Assembly: GCA_965277055.1 (NCBI GenBank)
Contig: OZ255703.1
Coordinates: 1,302,001-1,366,000 of the forward strand
Source: CBDCHC01 sp965277055
GTDB taxonomy: Bacteria > Pseudomonadota > Gammaproteobacteria > PS1 > Pseudothioglobaceae
Length of the DNA: 64,000 nucleotides
Reading direction: 5' to 3'
In this document: in pieces, positions 32,574-41,296 of the stretch
How positions within the stretch are numbered: position 1 is the first letter of the stretch
How the letters are laid out: every line of letters begins with the position of its first letter
The notes under the pieces: generated by a model
The model's input: the letters and a program-made list of their open reading frames with translations, nothing else
The model's database searches: none
Told to the model about the DNA's origin: nothing
Made by a program: the position numbers and the translations under genes

Positions 32574-33947
32574 TTACTTGAAAAAAGTACTCTGATACGT
32601 AGTAGTAGTCTCTCCATCACTCACATTGAAGTAAATAGTAGTATCTTCATCAATGTGTTCTTGAAATGCAGAGATAAAAATTATTTGCGAAATTGATGAA
32701 GTAGGGTTAATAGTGATATCATTGAGATCACCCTTTACTTGTAATGGAGTAATAGCACTTCTAATATTAATATTTATGGTTTTTGGTGTAGTGGTCTTAT
32801 TAAGTATTTTGAGCTCATATTTATTGCGAATAGAGCCATCAGAAAGCTGCACAAATAGTGGCGACCGCCCATGTCTCACTTGTACATCAAATGGGGTAAT
32901 AGACACCAGCCCCTCAATCAACATCACAAATGCAAGAATCAAAATAGATGCATATACTAACACTCGAGGGCGTTTATATATCGCAGTATTAGTTTGAATG
33001 TGTTCAAGTTCGTTATAGGACATATAGCGAATCAGCCCTGTAGGCTTGCCGATTTTAGTCATGATACTATCACAGGCATCAATGCATAATCCACAGGTAA
33101 TACAGCCGTATTCTTGCCCTTTTCTAATATCTACCCCAGTAGGACATACTGCTAAACATTGGTAGCAATCAATACAATCACCACCATTTCGCTCCTGAGT
33201 TTTACTGAGTTTTGCTCTTGGCTCACCTCTGGTGTAATCATACGTAGGTAGGAGGGTTTGTTTATCAATCATCGTACCTTGAATGCGGGCGTATGGGCAT
33301 AACCACAAACAGGTTTGCTCACGCATAAATCCTGCAAAGATGTAGGCTCCCATACTAATACCAATAGCGATGGTCCATGTGGTAATAGAAGCTGCTCCTG
33401 TGAAAAAATCACTCCATTCCACTCCAAAATACAGCATCCAAGTCACCCCAGATACGATACCAATCATCAGCCATGACAGGTGCTTACCACTTTTTCGTAA
33501 AATTTTTTCTATATTCCAGCCAGTAGCATTTCGCTTACGTTGCTGTATGGGGGTGCCTTCAAAGAGTTCTTCTAGTTTGGTAAAGACATCGGTCCACACT
33601 GTTTGAAAACATAAATAACCACAAAACATGCGCCCAAGAATGGTGGTCATAAAGGCAAGTAGAATTGCTAAAAATAATAAGGTAATAGCAAGGAGCCAAA
33701 TGTCTTGGGGTAAGATAGTAATGCCGAAGATATAGAATGTTCGTTCATCAATATTAAATAAAATAGACTGCGTGCCATTCCAAGAAATATACGGCAAGAC
33801 AAAAAATGGCAACCAAATCAGAGTACTTAGCCATTTAACTAGGCGAAATCTACCAGACATTCGCTTGGCATGAATAGTGCTTTCCCCGAGGTTTTGCACC
33901 CATTCATCACCTTCGTTATATATTTGGATAAGTTGTTTTTCAGACAT
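32574..33947 (-). CDS. ccoG: Cytochrome c oxidase accessory protein CcoG (FixG)
   Basis: 457 residues. Five or so membrane helices, with GRMFCGYLCFQTVWTDVF-like and CLWLCPYARIQG cysteine motifs, then two [4Fe-4S] clusters: CIDCYQCLAVCPTGVDIR and CITCGLCIDACDSIM. A periplasmic Ig-like C-terminal domain (about 340-457) follows. It reduces copper for cbb3 oxidase assembly, so a high-affinity terminal oxidase is expected elsewhere in the genome. It is upstream of fixH. Confidence 0.92.
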   Translation of the reverse strand: MSEKQLIQIYNEGDEWVQNLGESTIHAKRMSGRFRLVKWLSTLIWLPFFVLPYISWNGTQSILFNIDERTFYIFGITILPQDIWLLAITLLFLAILLAFMTTILGRMFCGYLCFQTVWTDVFTKLEELFEGTPIQQRKRNATGWNIEKILRKSGKHLSWLMIGIVSGVTWMLYFGVEWSDFFTGAASITTWTIAIGISMGAYIFAGFMREQTCLWLCPYARIQGTMIDKQTLLPTYDYTRGEPRAKLSKTQERNGGDCIDCYQCLAVCPTGVDIRKGQEYGCITCGLCIDACDSIMTKIGKPTGLIRYMSYNELEHIQTNTAIYKRPRVLVYASILILAFVMLIEGLVSITPFDVQVRHGRSPLFVQLSDGSIRNKYELKILNKTTTPKTININIRSAITPLQVKGDLNDITINPTSSISQIIFISAFQEHIDEDTTIYFNVSDGETTTTYQSTFFK

Positions 33948-34075
33948 GATATATCACTCTAGATAGTGCTATTTTACTCGCCTGATACTAGATATTATGC
34001 GACAAATACGCATAATAAAAGTATTCTTTAAGTAATGTATTATAAAATTTAACTTTTATATTTTTAGAGAGTCCT

Positions 34076-34894
34076 ATGCAAAAAATTATTGAAGAAGCAT
34101 TTGAGCACAGAGCAGAATATTCACCTAATAGCGCTCCAAGTGAAGTGATTGCTGCGGTAAATGAAGCAATTCACTTAATTGATAGCGGTCAAGAGCGTGT
34201 AGCAAGCAGAAACGGTGTGGGCGACTGGACAGTAAATCAATGGCTAAAAAAGGCAGTACTTCTTTCTTTTAGGCTTAATGATAATATCCAAATGCCAACT
34301 GCAGGGTGGACCAACTTTTATGATAAAGTGCCTTCAAAATTTGCAGATATGAGCGAAGAAGAGCTTAACGCAACTGGTGTACGTATTGTGCCTCCAGCAG
34401 TTGCTAGAAGAGGCGCATATATTGCACCGAATACCGTACTGATGCCAAGCTATGTAAATATTGGTGCCTATGTTGACGAAGGTACGATGGTAGATACTTG
34501 GGCAACTGTGGGTAGTTGTGCACAAATTGGTAAAAATGTACATCTCTCAGGTGGTGTGGGTATCGGTGGAGTGCTTGAGCCACTCCAAGCTGGACCTACT
34601 ATTATTGAAGATAATTGTTTTATTGGCGCACGTAGTGAAGTAGTAGAAGGTGTCATTGTAGAAGAGGGCAGTGTGATTTCTATGGGGGTGTATATCGGAC
34701 AATCCACCAAAATCTTCAACCGCGAAACAGGTGAAGTGACGTATGGTCGGATTCCAGCAGGGTCTGTAGTAGTTTCTGGTAATTTACCGAGTACAGATGG
34801 TACCTACTCATTATATTGTGCGGTAATTGTGAAACAAGTAGATGAAAAAACCCGTGGTAAAATAAGTATTAACGAACTGCTTAGAGGTATTTAA
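34076..34894 (+). CDS. dapD: 2,3,4,5-tetrahydropyridine-2,6-dicarboxylate N-succinyltransferase
   Basis: 272 residues, left-handed beta-helix enzyme of the succinylase branch of lysine and diaminopimelate synthesis. Hexapeptide repeats run from about 105 to 230: RIVPPAVARRGAYIAPNTVLMP, then YVNIGAYVDEGTMVDTWATVGSCAQIG in two blocks, and GVGIGGVLEPLQA. VASRNGVGDWTVNQWLKKAVLLSFR is the DapD N-terminal block. It pairs with lysC upstream in the pathway. It is transcribed alone; GAGAG lies a few bases before the ATG. Confidence 0.97.
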   Translation: MQKIIEEAFEHRAEYSPNSAPSEVIAAVNEAIHLIDSGQERVASRNGVGDWTVNQWLKKAVLLSFRLNDNIQMPTAGWTNFYDKVPSKFADMSEEELNATGVRIVPPAVARRGAYIAPNTVLMPSYVNIGAYVDEGTMVDTWATVGSCAQIGKNVHLSGGVGIGGVLEPLQAGPTIIEDNCFIGARSEVVEGVIVEEGSVISMGVYIGQSTKIFNRETGEVTYGRIPAGSVVVSGNLPSTDGTYSLYCAVIVKQVDEKTRGKISINELLRGI

Positions 34895-34974
34895 TGCTGA
34901 ATTTTTTTCTATCTTTGATTTTAATATGGTAGAATTTTGTGGCTGATGTTGGCACTTAATTTTTTGGAGAAGAT

Positions 34975-35799
34975 ATGAAATATATGACATTTTTACTCAG
35001 TGCATGTATGGCACTAAGCATTCATGCTGCTGGGCATAAGGCAAGCGAGCATGGTCATGGTCATGACCACGGACACGACCATGGAGATAAGCATGGTATG
35101 CATGACGATCATCATGATGAAATGTCCGGCAAGATGGTGGAGTACACCTATGGCGGTACTACCTATGAAGGCTATTACATCGCACATGGAAATGCTCCTC
35201 TAGTAGTATTGGTGCATGACTGGGATGGTTTGACCAGTTACGAAATAAAACGCGCTGAAATGCTTAAAGAACAAGGATATGCGGTATTTGCGGTAGATTT
35301 ATTTGGTAAAGGTGTACGCCCAACCCAGACTTCTGAGAAAAAACACCAAACAGGCTTATTGTACAAAGATCGTGAAAAAATGCGTGGGCTGATGGATGCT
35401 GGTTTAGCTGCTGCTAAGAAAGCGGGTGCAAATAGCACTAATGCGGTGGCAATGGGTTATTGCTTTGGTGGTGCAGTAGTATTAGAAAGTGCTAGATCAG
35501 GGGCAAACTATAAAGGATTTGCTACGTTTCATGGCGGGTTAAGTACACCAAAAGGACAAAACTATGACAATGTTGCAGCACCGATTATGGTCTATCACGG
35601 TACTGCAGACACTGCAATTCCAATGACACAATTTGCTGACTTGGCTGCTCGCTTAGAGAGTGCAAATGTTGATCATGAAATGATTACTTATAGTGGTGCA
35701 CCTCATGCTTTTACGGTATTTGGTTCTAAGCGTTATAGAGAAACTGCCGATACGAAATCATGGAGTAGTTTCCTTGAGTTCTTAGAAAGTGTTAAATAA
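34975..35799 (+). CDS. Secreted dienelactone-hydrolase-family protein with His-rich N-terminus
   Basis: 274 residues. A signal peptide (1-19, ending HAAG) is followed by a His/Asp/Gly-rich stretch (about 20-48; HGHGHDHGHDHGDKHG), a likely metal-binding tail. The alpha/beta-hydrolase domain has nucleophile Cys in MGYCFGGAV, the acid in HGTADTAIP, and His in SGAPHAF, the DLH triad. GGAGA precedes the ATG. Carboxymethylenebutenolidase-type activity on small esters is expected, in the periplasm. The His-rich extension is uncommon in DLH. The substrate is unknown. Confidence 0.8.
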   Translation: MKYMTFLLSACMALSIHAAGHKASEHGHGHDHGHDHGDKHGMHDDHHDEMSGKMVEYTYGGTTYEGYYIAHGNAPLVVLVHDWDGLTSYEIKRAEMLKEQGYAVFAVDLFGKGVRPTQTSEKKHQTGLLYKDREKMRGLMDAGLAAAKKAGANSTNAVAMGYCFGGAVVLESARSGANYKGFATFHGGLSTPKGQNYDNVAAPIMVYHGTADTAIPMTQFADLAARLESANVDHEMITYSGAPHAFTVFGSKRYRETADTKSWSSFLEFLESVK

Positions 35800-35804
35800 G
35801 CCAC

Positions 35805-36566
35805 TTGGATGAATTTGCATTTATCCTAAAAAAAGTCCTAGGGTTTGCACTCAAACCCTATGGGCTTATCTTACTATTCTTATGTGCCTCTCTCTTCTTA
35901 TCATCGCTGGGACGCATTATATTATCTAGAGTCAGCTTACTCGTTGCAATTCTACTATTTCTGTTATTTGCCAATCCTTACATTGCCAGTAATTTAGCGC
36001 GTAATATTGAGAAAACTACTCCTTTATATCAACTCACCCCAGACACCTCTGCAAGTTATATTGCAGTCTTAGGTAGTAGCCAAATTGAGGGAGATATCCC
36101 CCTATCTAGTCGTTTGAGTAACCCTGGTACTAAGCGAATGTTAGAGGCTATTCGTATTTATCAAGCCCACCCTGAGCCTAAGCCTAAACTCATTATTACT
36201 GGGCATTCTAGGCTACATGAAGAACAAACGTATGCTAGTGTTGCAAGCAAATTTGCACTCGCTTATGGGGTAGAGGCTAGAGATATATTAACCCAAGGAG
36301 TTGAAAAAGATACGGTGGAAGAAGCACTCACTGTGGCTAACATAGCCGGTGAAGAGCATGTTATTTTAGTGAGTTCTGCACTGCATTTGCCTAGAGCAAT
36401 GCGCATATTTACCACGCATAATATATCAGTGATTCCCGCACCTGCTGATTTTCGCTCAAATACTCTGCCGTGGTATGCTCAGCCACGGATCGTGCATTTA
36501 CAGACTAGCAATTTAGCCATACATGAGTACTTAGGGCAAGTATGGCAAATATTAAAGCAATGGTAG
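35805..36566 (+). CDS. YdcF/ElyC-type DUF218 membrane protein
   Basis: 253 residues, TTG start five bases after the DLH stop. Two N-terminal membrane helices (about 13-30 and 37-57) precede a DUF218 domain: SYIAVLGSSQIEGD, KLIITGHSR, GVEKDTVEEALTVAN, and VSSALHLPRAMRIFTTHNI. The SALHLPRA pattern is that of ElyC/YdcF, linked to envelope and undecaprenyl-phosphate metabolism. The TTG start gives good spacing to the upstream stop but no clear ribosome site was seen. It precedes roxA by four bases. Confidence 0.82.
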   Translation: MDEFAFILKKVLGFALKPYGLILLFLCASLFLSSLGRIILSRVSLLVAILLFLLFANPYIASNLARNIEKTTPLYQLTPDTSASYIAVLGSSQIEGDIPLSSRLSNPGTKRMLEAIRIYQAHPEPKPKLIITGHSRLHEEQTYASVASKFALAYGVEARDILTQGVEKDTVEEALTVANIAGEEHVILVSSALHLPRAMRIFTTHNISVIPAPADFRSNTLPWYAQPRIVHLQTSNLAIHEYLGQVWQILKQW

Positions 36567-36570
36567 CGTT

Positions 36571-37617
36571 ATGATACGTTTTGATTCTCTCACTCCTGAA
36601 GAATTTATTACTCACTATTGGCAGCAACGCCCAGTCGTTTTGAAAAATGCACTTACTGTGAAGTCAAATATTATTACCCCAGAAGAATTAGCAGGGATGA
36701 GTTTGGAGGGCATATCTTCGCGAATTATTACGGGGAATTATGATGAGCAAAACTGGCAGATTATCAGAAATATTACTGAAGAAACCTATACTGAGCTACC
36801 AGAAAATAACTGGACACTACTTGTAGAAGGAGTAGATAGATATATTCCAGATATTCATGTACTCACTGATGAATTTGCTATGATTCCGCGGTTTCGTTTT
36901 GATGATGTAATGATAAGTTATGCCACTACAGGTGGGAGCGTGGGACCACATTTTGATTATTATGATGTGTTTTTAGCTCAGTATAGTGGTAGAAGGCAGT
37001 GGCAGCTCAGTAGTAAAGGGTGCACTGAGCAAAATTATAATCCTGATTTTTCATTAAAAATTATGCAGGAGTTTACCCCAGAGGAAACGCATATTTTAGA
37101 GCCATATGATGTGCTGTATGTGCCACCAAAATATGCGCATTTTGGGAAAAGTCTGGATGATGAGTGCATGACCTTTTCTTTTGGCTATCGGTCATTTTTG
37201 TATACAGAAATGGCAGAATTTGCAAATACTACTACCTTGCTAGAGGGCTACCTTCCTGATGTAAAGTGGCACTCGCCTACTACATCCGCATGGGTACCTG
37301 ATACGTATATTAATAGCCAAGACATACTTACTAGAAATGAACTACTAGCATTTCTTACCGCTACCAGTATTAGTGATAGAGAAATTTGGCAAGAAACAGT
37401 AGAACACGTATGGGATCAAGCCAATGAATATAGACTTCACCCCGCACTCAAGGTGGTATATGATAGTCAGCATAGTGTATATATAGATGCTGAACAAGTG
37501 TTATATGATGATATATATCAACAAGATATGATACATTTTTGTAATACACGACGTATTTCTGGCAGTCATCCACTGACAAAAGAACTCTTCGCCAAGGGAT
37601 ATTTAGTAAAATTATGA
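36571..37617 (+). CDS. roxA: Ribosomal protein L16 arginine hydroxylase-like cupin oxygenase
   Basis: 348 residues, JmjC/cupin fold. FITHYWQQRPVVLKNAL is the N-terminal signature. The iron ligands HFD (about 128-130 in GPHFDYYDVFLAQY) and the distal His in YVPPKYAHFGKSL are readable. GRRQWQLS and SFGYRS also match YcfD/RoxA, the Fe(II)/2-oxoglutarate enzyme that hydroxylates arginine 81 of L16 in E. coli. The C-terminal winged-helix half is present, though shorter than E. coli RoxA (373). No iron-binding residue is missing. Confidence 0.85.
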   Translation: MIRFDSLTPEEFITHYWQQRPVVLKNALTVKSNIITPEELAGMSLEGISSRIITGNYDEQNWQIIRNITEETYTELPENNWTLLVEGVDRYIPDIHVLTDEFAMIPRFRFDDVMISYATTGGSVGPHFDYYDVFLAQYSGRRQWQLSSKGCTEQNYNPDFSLKIMQEFTPEETHILEPYDVLYVPPKYAHFGKSLDDECMTFSFGYRSFLYTEMAEFANTTTLLEGYLPDVKWHSPTTSAWVPDTYINSQDILTRNELLAFLTATSISDREIWQETVEHVWDQANEYRLHPALKVVYDSQHSVYIDAEQVLYDDIYQQDMIHFCNTRRISGSHPLTKELFAKGYLVKL

Positions 37618-37641
37618 TTCATTCAAGTTAACACAAGTATT

Positions 37642-39855
37642 ATGCTCGAAAACGAACAATTAAGCGTAGCTGACTTTGCTGAAAAGTCTTACTTAGACTA
37701 TTCGATGTATGTTATTTTAGATAGAGCATTGCCTTTTGTAGGTGATGGGCTGAAGCCAGTACAACGCCGAATTATTTATGCAATGAGCGAATTAGGTCTC
37801 AAAAATACTGCTAAGTACAAAAAATCAGCGCGTACCGTGGGTGATGTTCTGGGTAAATTTCATCCGCATGGTGATAGTGCGTGTTATGAGGCAATGGTGC
37901 TTATGGCGCAGCCATTTTCATACCGTTATCCCTTTATTGATGGACAAGGAAATTGGGGTGCAATTGATGATCCAAAGTCATTTGCCGCTATGCGTTATAC
38001 AGAAAGTAAACTTTCTAAATATGCTGAATTACTACTCACTGAAATTGGTTCTGGTACGGTAAATTTCATCCCAAATTTTGATGGCACACTCAATGAGCCA
38101 AAAGAACTCCCGGCACGCGTGCCTAATGTATTATTAAACGGTGCATCAGGAATTGCGGTAGGTATGGCTACAGATATTCCTCCGCATAATATTACTGAAG
38201 TATTACAAGGCTGCATTAAGATACTAGATAAGCCTTCTACCAATCTTGATGAGCTGATGGAAATCATTCCTGCACCCGATTATCCAACAACAGCGAATAT
38301 TATCTCTACTAAAGCAGAAATTAAAGATGCCTATACCAAGGGTGTAGGCACTATCAAAATGCGCGCCACTTATGAGATAGAAGATACGGACATTATCATT
38401 AATGCATTGCCATATCAGGCTTCAGGTAGTAAGATTATTGCGAGTATTGCCAAACTCATGGGAGCAAAGAAATTGCCAATGCTAGTGGATATTATGGACG
38501 AGTCTGACCATAAACACCCCGTACGCATTCGTCTCACAACTAAAAGCAAAAAAACAGATTTTGAGTCACTAATGTTGTATTTATGTGCACATACCGACTT
38601 AGAAAAATCTTATCGGGTAAATATGAATGCGATTAACCTCTTAGGTAATCCGCAGGTGATGTCGCTTTTAGATATTTTGCATAATTATCTAGAGTTTAGA
38701 AAATCCACCATTATCAAGCGACTCAACTACCGCCTTGAAAAAATTATTCATCGCTTACATATCTTAAAAGGGTTACGTATTGCCTTTTTAAATATCGATG
38801 AAGTGATTCATATTATCCGCACGGAAGACAAGCCTAAAGAAGTGCTGATGAGTCGTTTTGCGTTAGATGATATTCAGGCGGAGGCGATATTAGAATTGCG
38901 GTTACGTCACCTTGCTAAACTTGAAGAAATGAAAATCAAAGGCGAGGAAAGCGAACTAGAGCAAGAAAAAGCAGAAATAGAAGCACTATTGGGAGATGAT
39001 AAAAAACTCAAAACTCTTATGAAAAAAGAGTTTAGAAGCATTATCAAAGACTTTGGTGATGAACGGTTATCTCCATTAAAAGAAGTCAGTAGCAGTAACT
39101 CTATTGATGAAGCAACACTTATCCCATCTGAAAGCGTGACTGTGATTCTTAGTCATAAAGGCTGGGTGCGTGCTGCTAAGGGGCATAATATTGACGGAGT
39201 CACACTCAACTATAAATCTGGTGATAGATTTTTAACCAGCCTCAACGCAAAGAGTAATCAAGACTGTAATTTTATTGATACTTCTGGTAAGAGCTTTAGC
39301 TTGGCTATTTCACAAATGCCAAATGCGAGAGGTACGGGTGAACCGCTAAGTGGTAAATTTGATACCACACAGACTATTACTCAAATGCATGTATCCATTG
39401 GTGTAAATATCATTTTAGCCAGTACTGCTGGATATGGGTTTATCACCCAAGATACCAACCTGATTAGTAAAACTAAAACAGGTAAACAAATTATTAATTT
39501 GCCAAAGGGAGCAAGTCTCTTACCTATTGTAACAATTATTACTAATGAATATATTGCAGTTGCTACCAATGCAGGTAGAGTGTTAATATTTAACCAAGAT
39601 GAGCTACCAACCCTCGGCAAAGGTAAGGGCAATAAGCTGATTAATATCCCAGCAAAACTCAAAGATAGTGAGCATGTGATTAGTATCACCGCACTCCTAC
39701 CAACAGATGACTTAGTAGTGTATGCTGGCAAGCGTAAGTTTATTATCAAATCTCACGAATTAGAAATTTACCTCGGTAAACGGGCTTCTCGCGGGGTATT
39801 AGTCCCTCGTGGATTTCAACATATCAAAGCCATTGCCAAACGAGACACTGAGTAA
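37642..39855 (+). CDS. parC: DNA topoisomerase IV subunit A
   Basis: 737 residues, matching ParC rather than GyrA (about 870). The active Tyr is in FAAMRYTESKL (about Y119-120), and the QRDR helix reads HPHGDSACYEAMV. The C-terminal beta-pinwheel (about 490-737) lacks the GyrA box QRRGGKG, supporting ParC. It decatenates chromosomes with ParE, not seen here. It follows roxA after 24 bases. Confidence 0.95.
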   Translation: MLENEQLSVADFAEKSYLDYSMYVILDRALPFVGDGLKPVQRRIIYAMSELGLKNTAKYKKSARTVGDVLGKFHPHGDSACYEAMVLMAQPFSYRYPFIDGQGNWGAIDDPKSFAAMRYTESKLSKYAELLLTEIGSGTVNFIPNFDGTLNEPKELPARVPNVLLNGASGIAVGMATDIPPHNITEVLQGCIKILDKPSTNLDELMEIIPAPDYPTTANIISTKAEIKDAYTKGVGTIKMRATYEIEDTDIIINALPYQASGSKIIASIAKLMGAKKLPMLVDIMDESDHKHPVRIRLTTKSKKTDFESLMLYLCAHTDLEKSYRVNMNAINLLGNPQVMSLLDILHNYLEFRKSTIIKRLNYRLEKIIHRLHILKGLRIAFLNIDEVIHIIRTEDKPKEVLMSRFALDDIQAEAILELRLRHLAKLEEMKIKGEESELEQEKAEIEALLGDDKKLKTLMKKEFRSIIKDFGDERLSPLKEVSSSNSIDEATLIPSESVTVILSHKGWVRAAKGHNIDGVTLNYKSGDRFLTSLNAKSNQDCNFIDTSGKSFSLAISQMPNARGTGEPLSGKFDTTQTITQMHVSIGVNIILASTAGYGFITQDTNLISKTKTGKQIINLPKGASLLPIVTIITNEYIAVATNAGRVLIFNQDELPTLGKGKGNKLINIPAKLKDSEHVISITALLPTDDLVVYAGKRKFIIKSHELEIYLGKRASRGVLVPRGFQHIKAIAKRDTE

Positions 39856-39869
39856 CTCCTCACGTACCC

Positions 39870-40787
39870 ATGCATATTTTTGTTGAGTTGCCATCGTGGC
39901 TTGGGGATAGCGTGATGACTACCCCAACTATTGAGTCACTAGTACGCACCTACCCTGATGCTACTATTACGCTCTTTGGCTCTGCTTTGGCACTCAGTAT
40001 CTATCAGCACCACCCCAATGTAACCAAACATATTAGTGATACTACCAGAGAAGGAAATAGACTCTTAAATATTCGTAAGGTAGCAAAAGACTTAGAGCAA
40101 TTTGATTATGCATTTTCCTTTCGCTCTTCGCTGATGAGTAAGTGGCTGTTATTTAACTTACAGGCAACACACAAAGCACAGTATCAGCGCACTAACGCCC
40201 CACTTCACCAAGTACACCGCTATCATCAGTTTATTACGAGTCACCTTAAAAATACCGAGCCTGAGCGGTTATATATTCATACAAAAACACCTACTACCAA
40301 AGCAAGCAAAATATTAGGCATCAACCCCGGGGCAACCTATGGCAGTGCCAAGCGGTATTATCCCGAGCAATTTGCTGAGGTGATTAATCAGGTAGCACCC
40401 CAGTTTGATGAAGTGTTGATTTTTGGTAGTCAGGCAGAAGTGGATATTGCCAGTGATATTTATAATGAAGTAACCCACACCAATGTATGTAACCTTGCAG
40501 GTACGCTCAGCTTAGAAGAGTTAATTCACACCATTGCTACGCTTGATACCTTTATCACTGGTGATAGCGGACCGATGCATATCGCTAGTAGCTTTAGCAT
40601 TAAGACTATCGCCTTATTTGGCGCTACTGATGATACAGACACGGTAGGGTGGGATGCGAATACACAAGTAGTCAAGCAACACAGCGAAACACTAGAGTGT
40701 ATGCCGTGTAAAAAACGCACTTGCCCACTAGAGCATCATAAGTGCATGAAAAATATTACACCAGAGCAGATAGTGAGTTTAGTCTAA
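39870..40787 (+). CDS. waaF: ADP-heptose:LPS heptosyltransferase (GT9), WaaF-like
   Basis: 305 residues, GT-B fold. ELPSWLGDSVMTTPTIESL is the N-terminal acceptor-domain motif of WaaF (usual form PNWIGDxVM). The C-terminal donor domain includes LGINPGATYGSAKRYYPEQFA and DTFITGDSGPMHIAS, then LFGATDDTDTVGW. The cysteine-rich end (CMPCKKRTCPLEHHKCM) is common in GT9. It is somewhat short (E. coli WaaF 348). It adds the second heptose to inner-core LPS. gmhB at 44.9 kb supplies the ADP-heptose pathway. Confidence 0.85.
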   Translation: MHIFVELPSWLGDSVMTTPTIESLVRTYPDATITLFGSALALSIYQHHPNVTKHISDTTREGNRLLNIRKVAKDLEQFDYAFSFRSSLMSKWLLFNLQATHKAQYQRTNAPLHQVHRYHQFITSHLKNTEPERLYIHTKTPTTKASKILGINPGATYGSAKRYYPEQFAEVINQVAPQFDEVLIFGSQAEVDIASDIYNEVTHTNVCNLAGTLSLEELIHTIATLDTFITGDSGPMHIASSFSIKTIALFGATDDTDTVGWDANTQVVKQHSETLECMPCKKRTCPLEHHKCMKNITPEQIVSLV

Positions 40788-40850
40788 CACTTAGGTTGTT
40801 CTTAGCCCATTTTATGAAGTATTGTAACGAGACTTATTGAAGTCAGCGTA

Positions 40851-40974
40851 AAATGAAAGTTGTTTGAGCAACTCAATGTTGCGAGTTTCTTTCATTTAGT
40901 TGACAAAATATAGCCGAGTCAATACGCAATAAGGGTCGCCTTTTTGGTTCATTTTTGGCGAAACAAAAATGAAC
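40851..40974. repeat. Two intergenic inverted repeats
   Basis: A 9-bp stem AAATGAAAG/CTTTCATTT (40851-40897) has a nested GCAAC/GTTGC hairpin. It is followed by GGGTCGCC and a perfect 11-bp stem GTTCATTTTTG/CAAAAATGAAC (40947-40974). The latter resembles the GGCGAAACAAAAA-type palindromic intergenic repeat seen in many proteobacteria. It lies between waaF and the broken reading frame below; it may terminate waaF transcription. Confidence 0.7.
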
Positions 40975-40992
40975 AAAGCCATCAGGAGATAA

Positions 40993-41283
40993 TTACATAA
41001 ATTGGTGGTAACCAATTGTAGACTTCACCTTCTCATTTAGAGTATCTTGTATTTGCTTTTGCAATTCACGCAAATTTTCCTCACTAAACTTTATTTGTAA
41101 TTTATTCCAGTATTCTTGATTATTTTGTTCCTTAATACTGTGATAAATCAAAGATTTAATATTCTTAAGTGACTGAATTCAAATGGAAGTTTTAGCAATG
41201 CAATACCAAATAATTTTAGTTCCGCTTTGAGAGCTCGGATCGTCTTCTTTTTCAATGATATTAATACCTTCGTAAAGGAGCAT
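40993..41283 (-). pseudogene. Degraded small gene with one internal TGA
   Basis: From the ATG at 41283 a 96-codon frame runs to a TAA at 40993-40995, with a single in-frame TGA at codon 35. The first part begins MLLYEGINIIEKEDDP; the part after the TGA is Lys/Gln/Asn/Glu-rich and helical (EQNNQEYWNKLQIKF, LRELQKQIQDTLNEKV). AAGGAAC precedes the ATG. I do not recognise the family. The uninterrupted frame on both sides suggests a recent loss. It sits between the lon end and the palindromes, and together they account for the 509 bases from waaF to lon. Confidence 0.45.
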
Positions 41284-41296
41284 TTGTTCCTTATAG

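Noticed and set aside
40993..41283. In-frame TGA as selenocysteine
   Set aside because: No redox motif or SECIS-like hairpin just after the TGA, and the protein is not a known selenoprotein type. A decayed gene is simpler.
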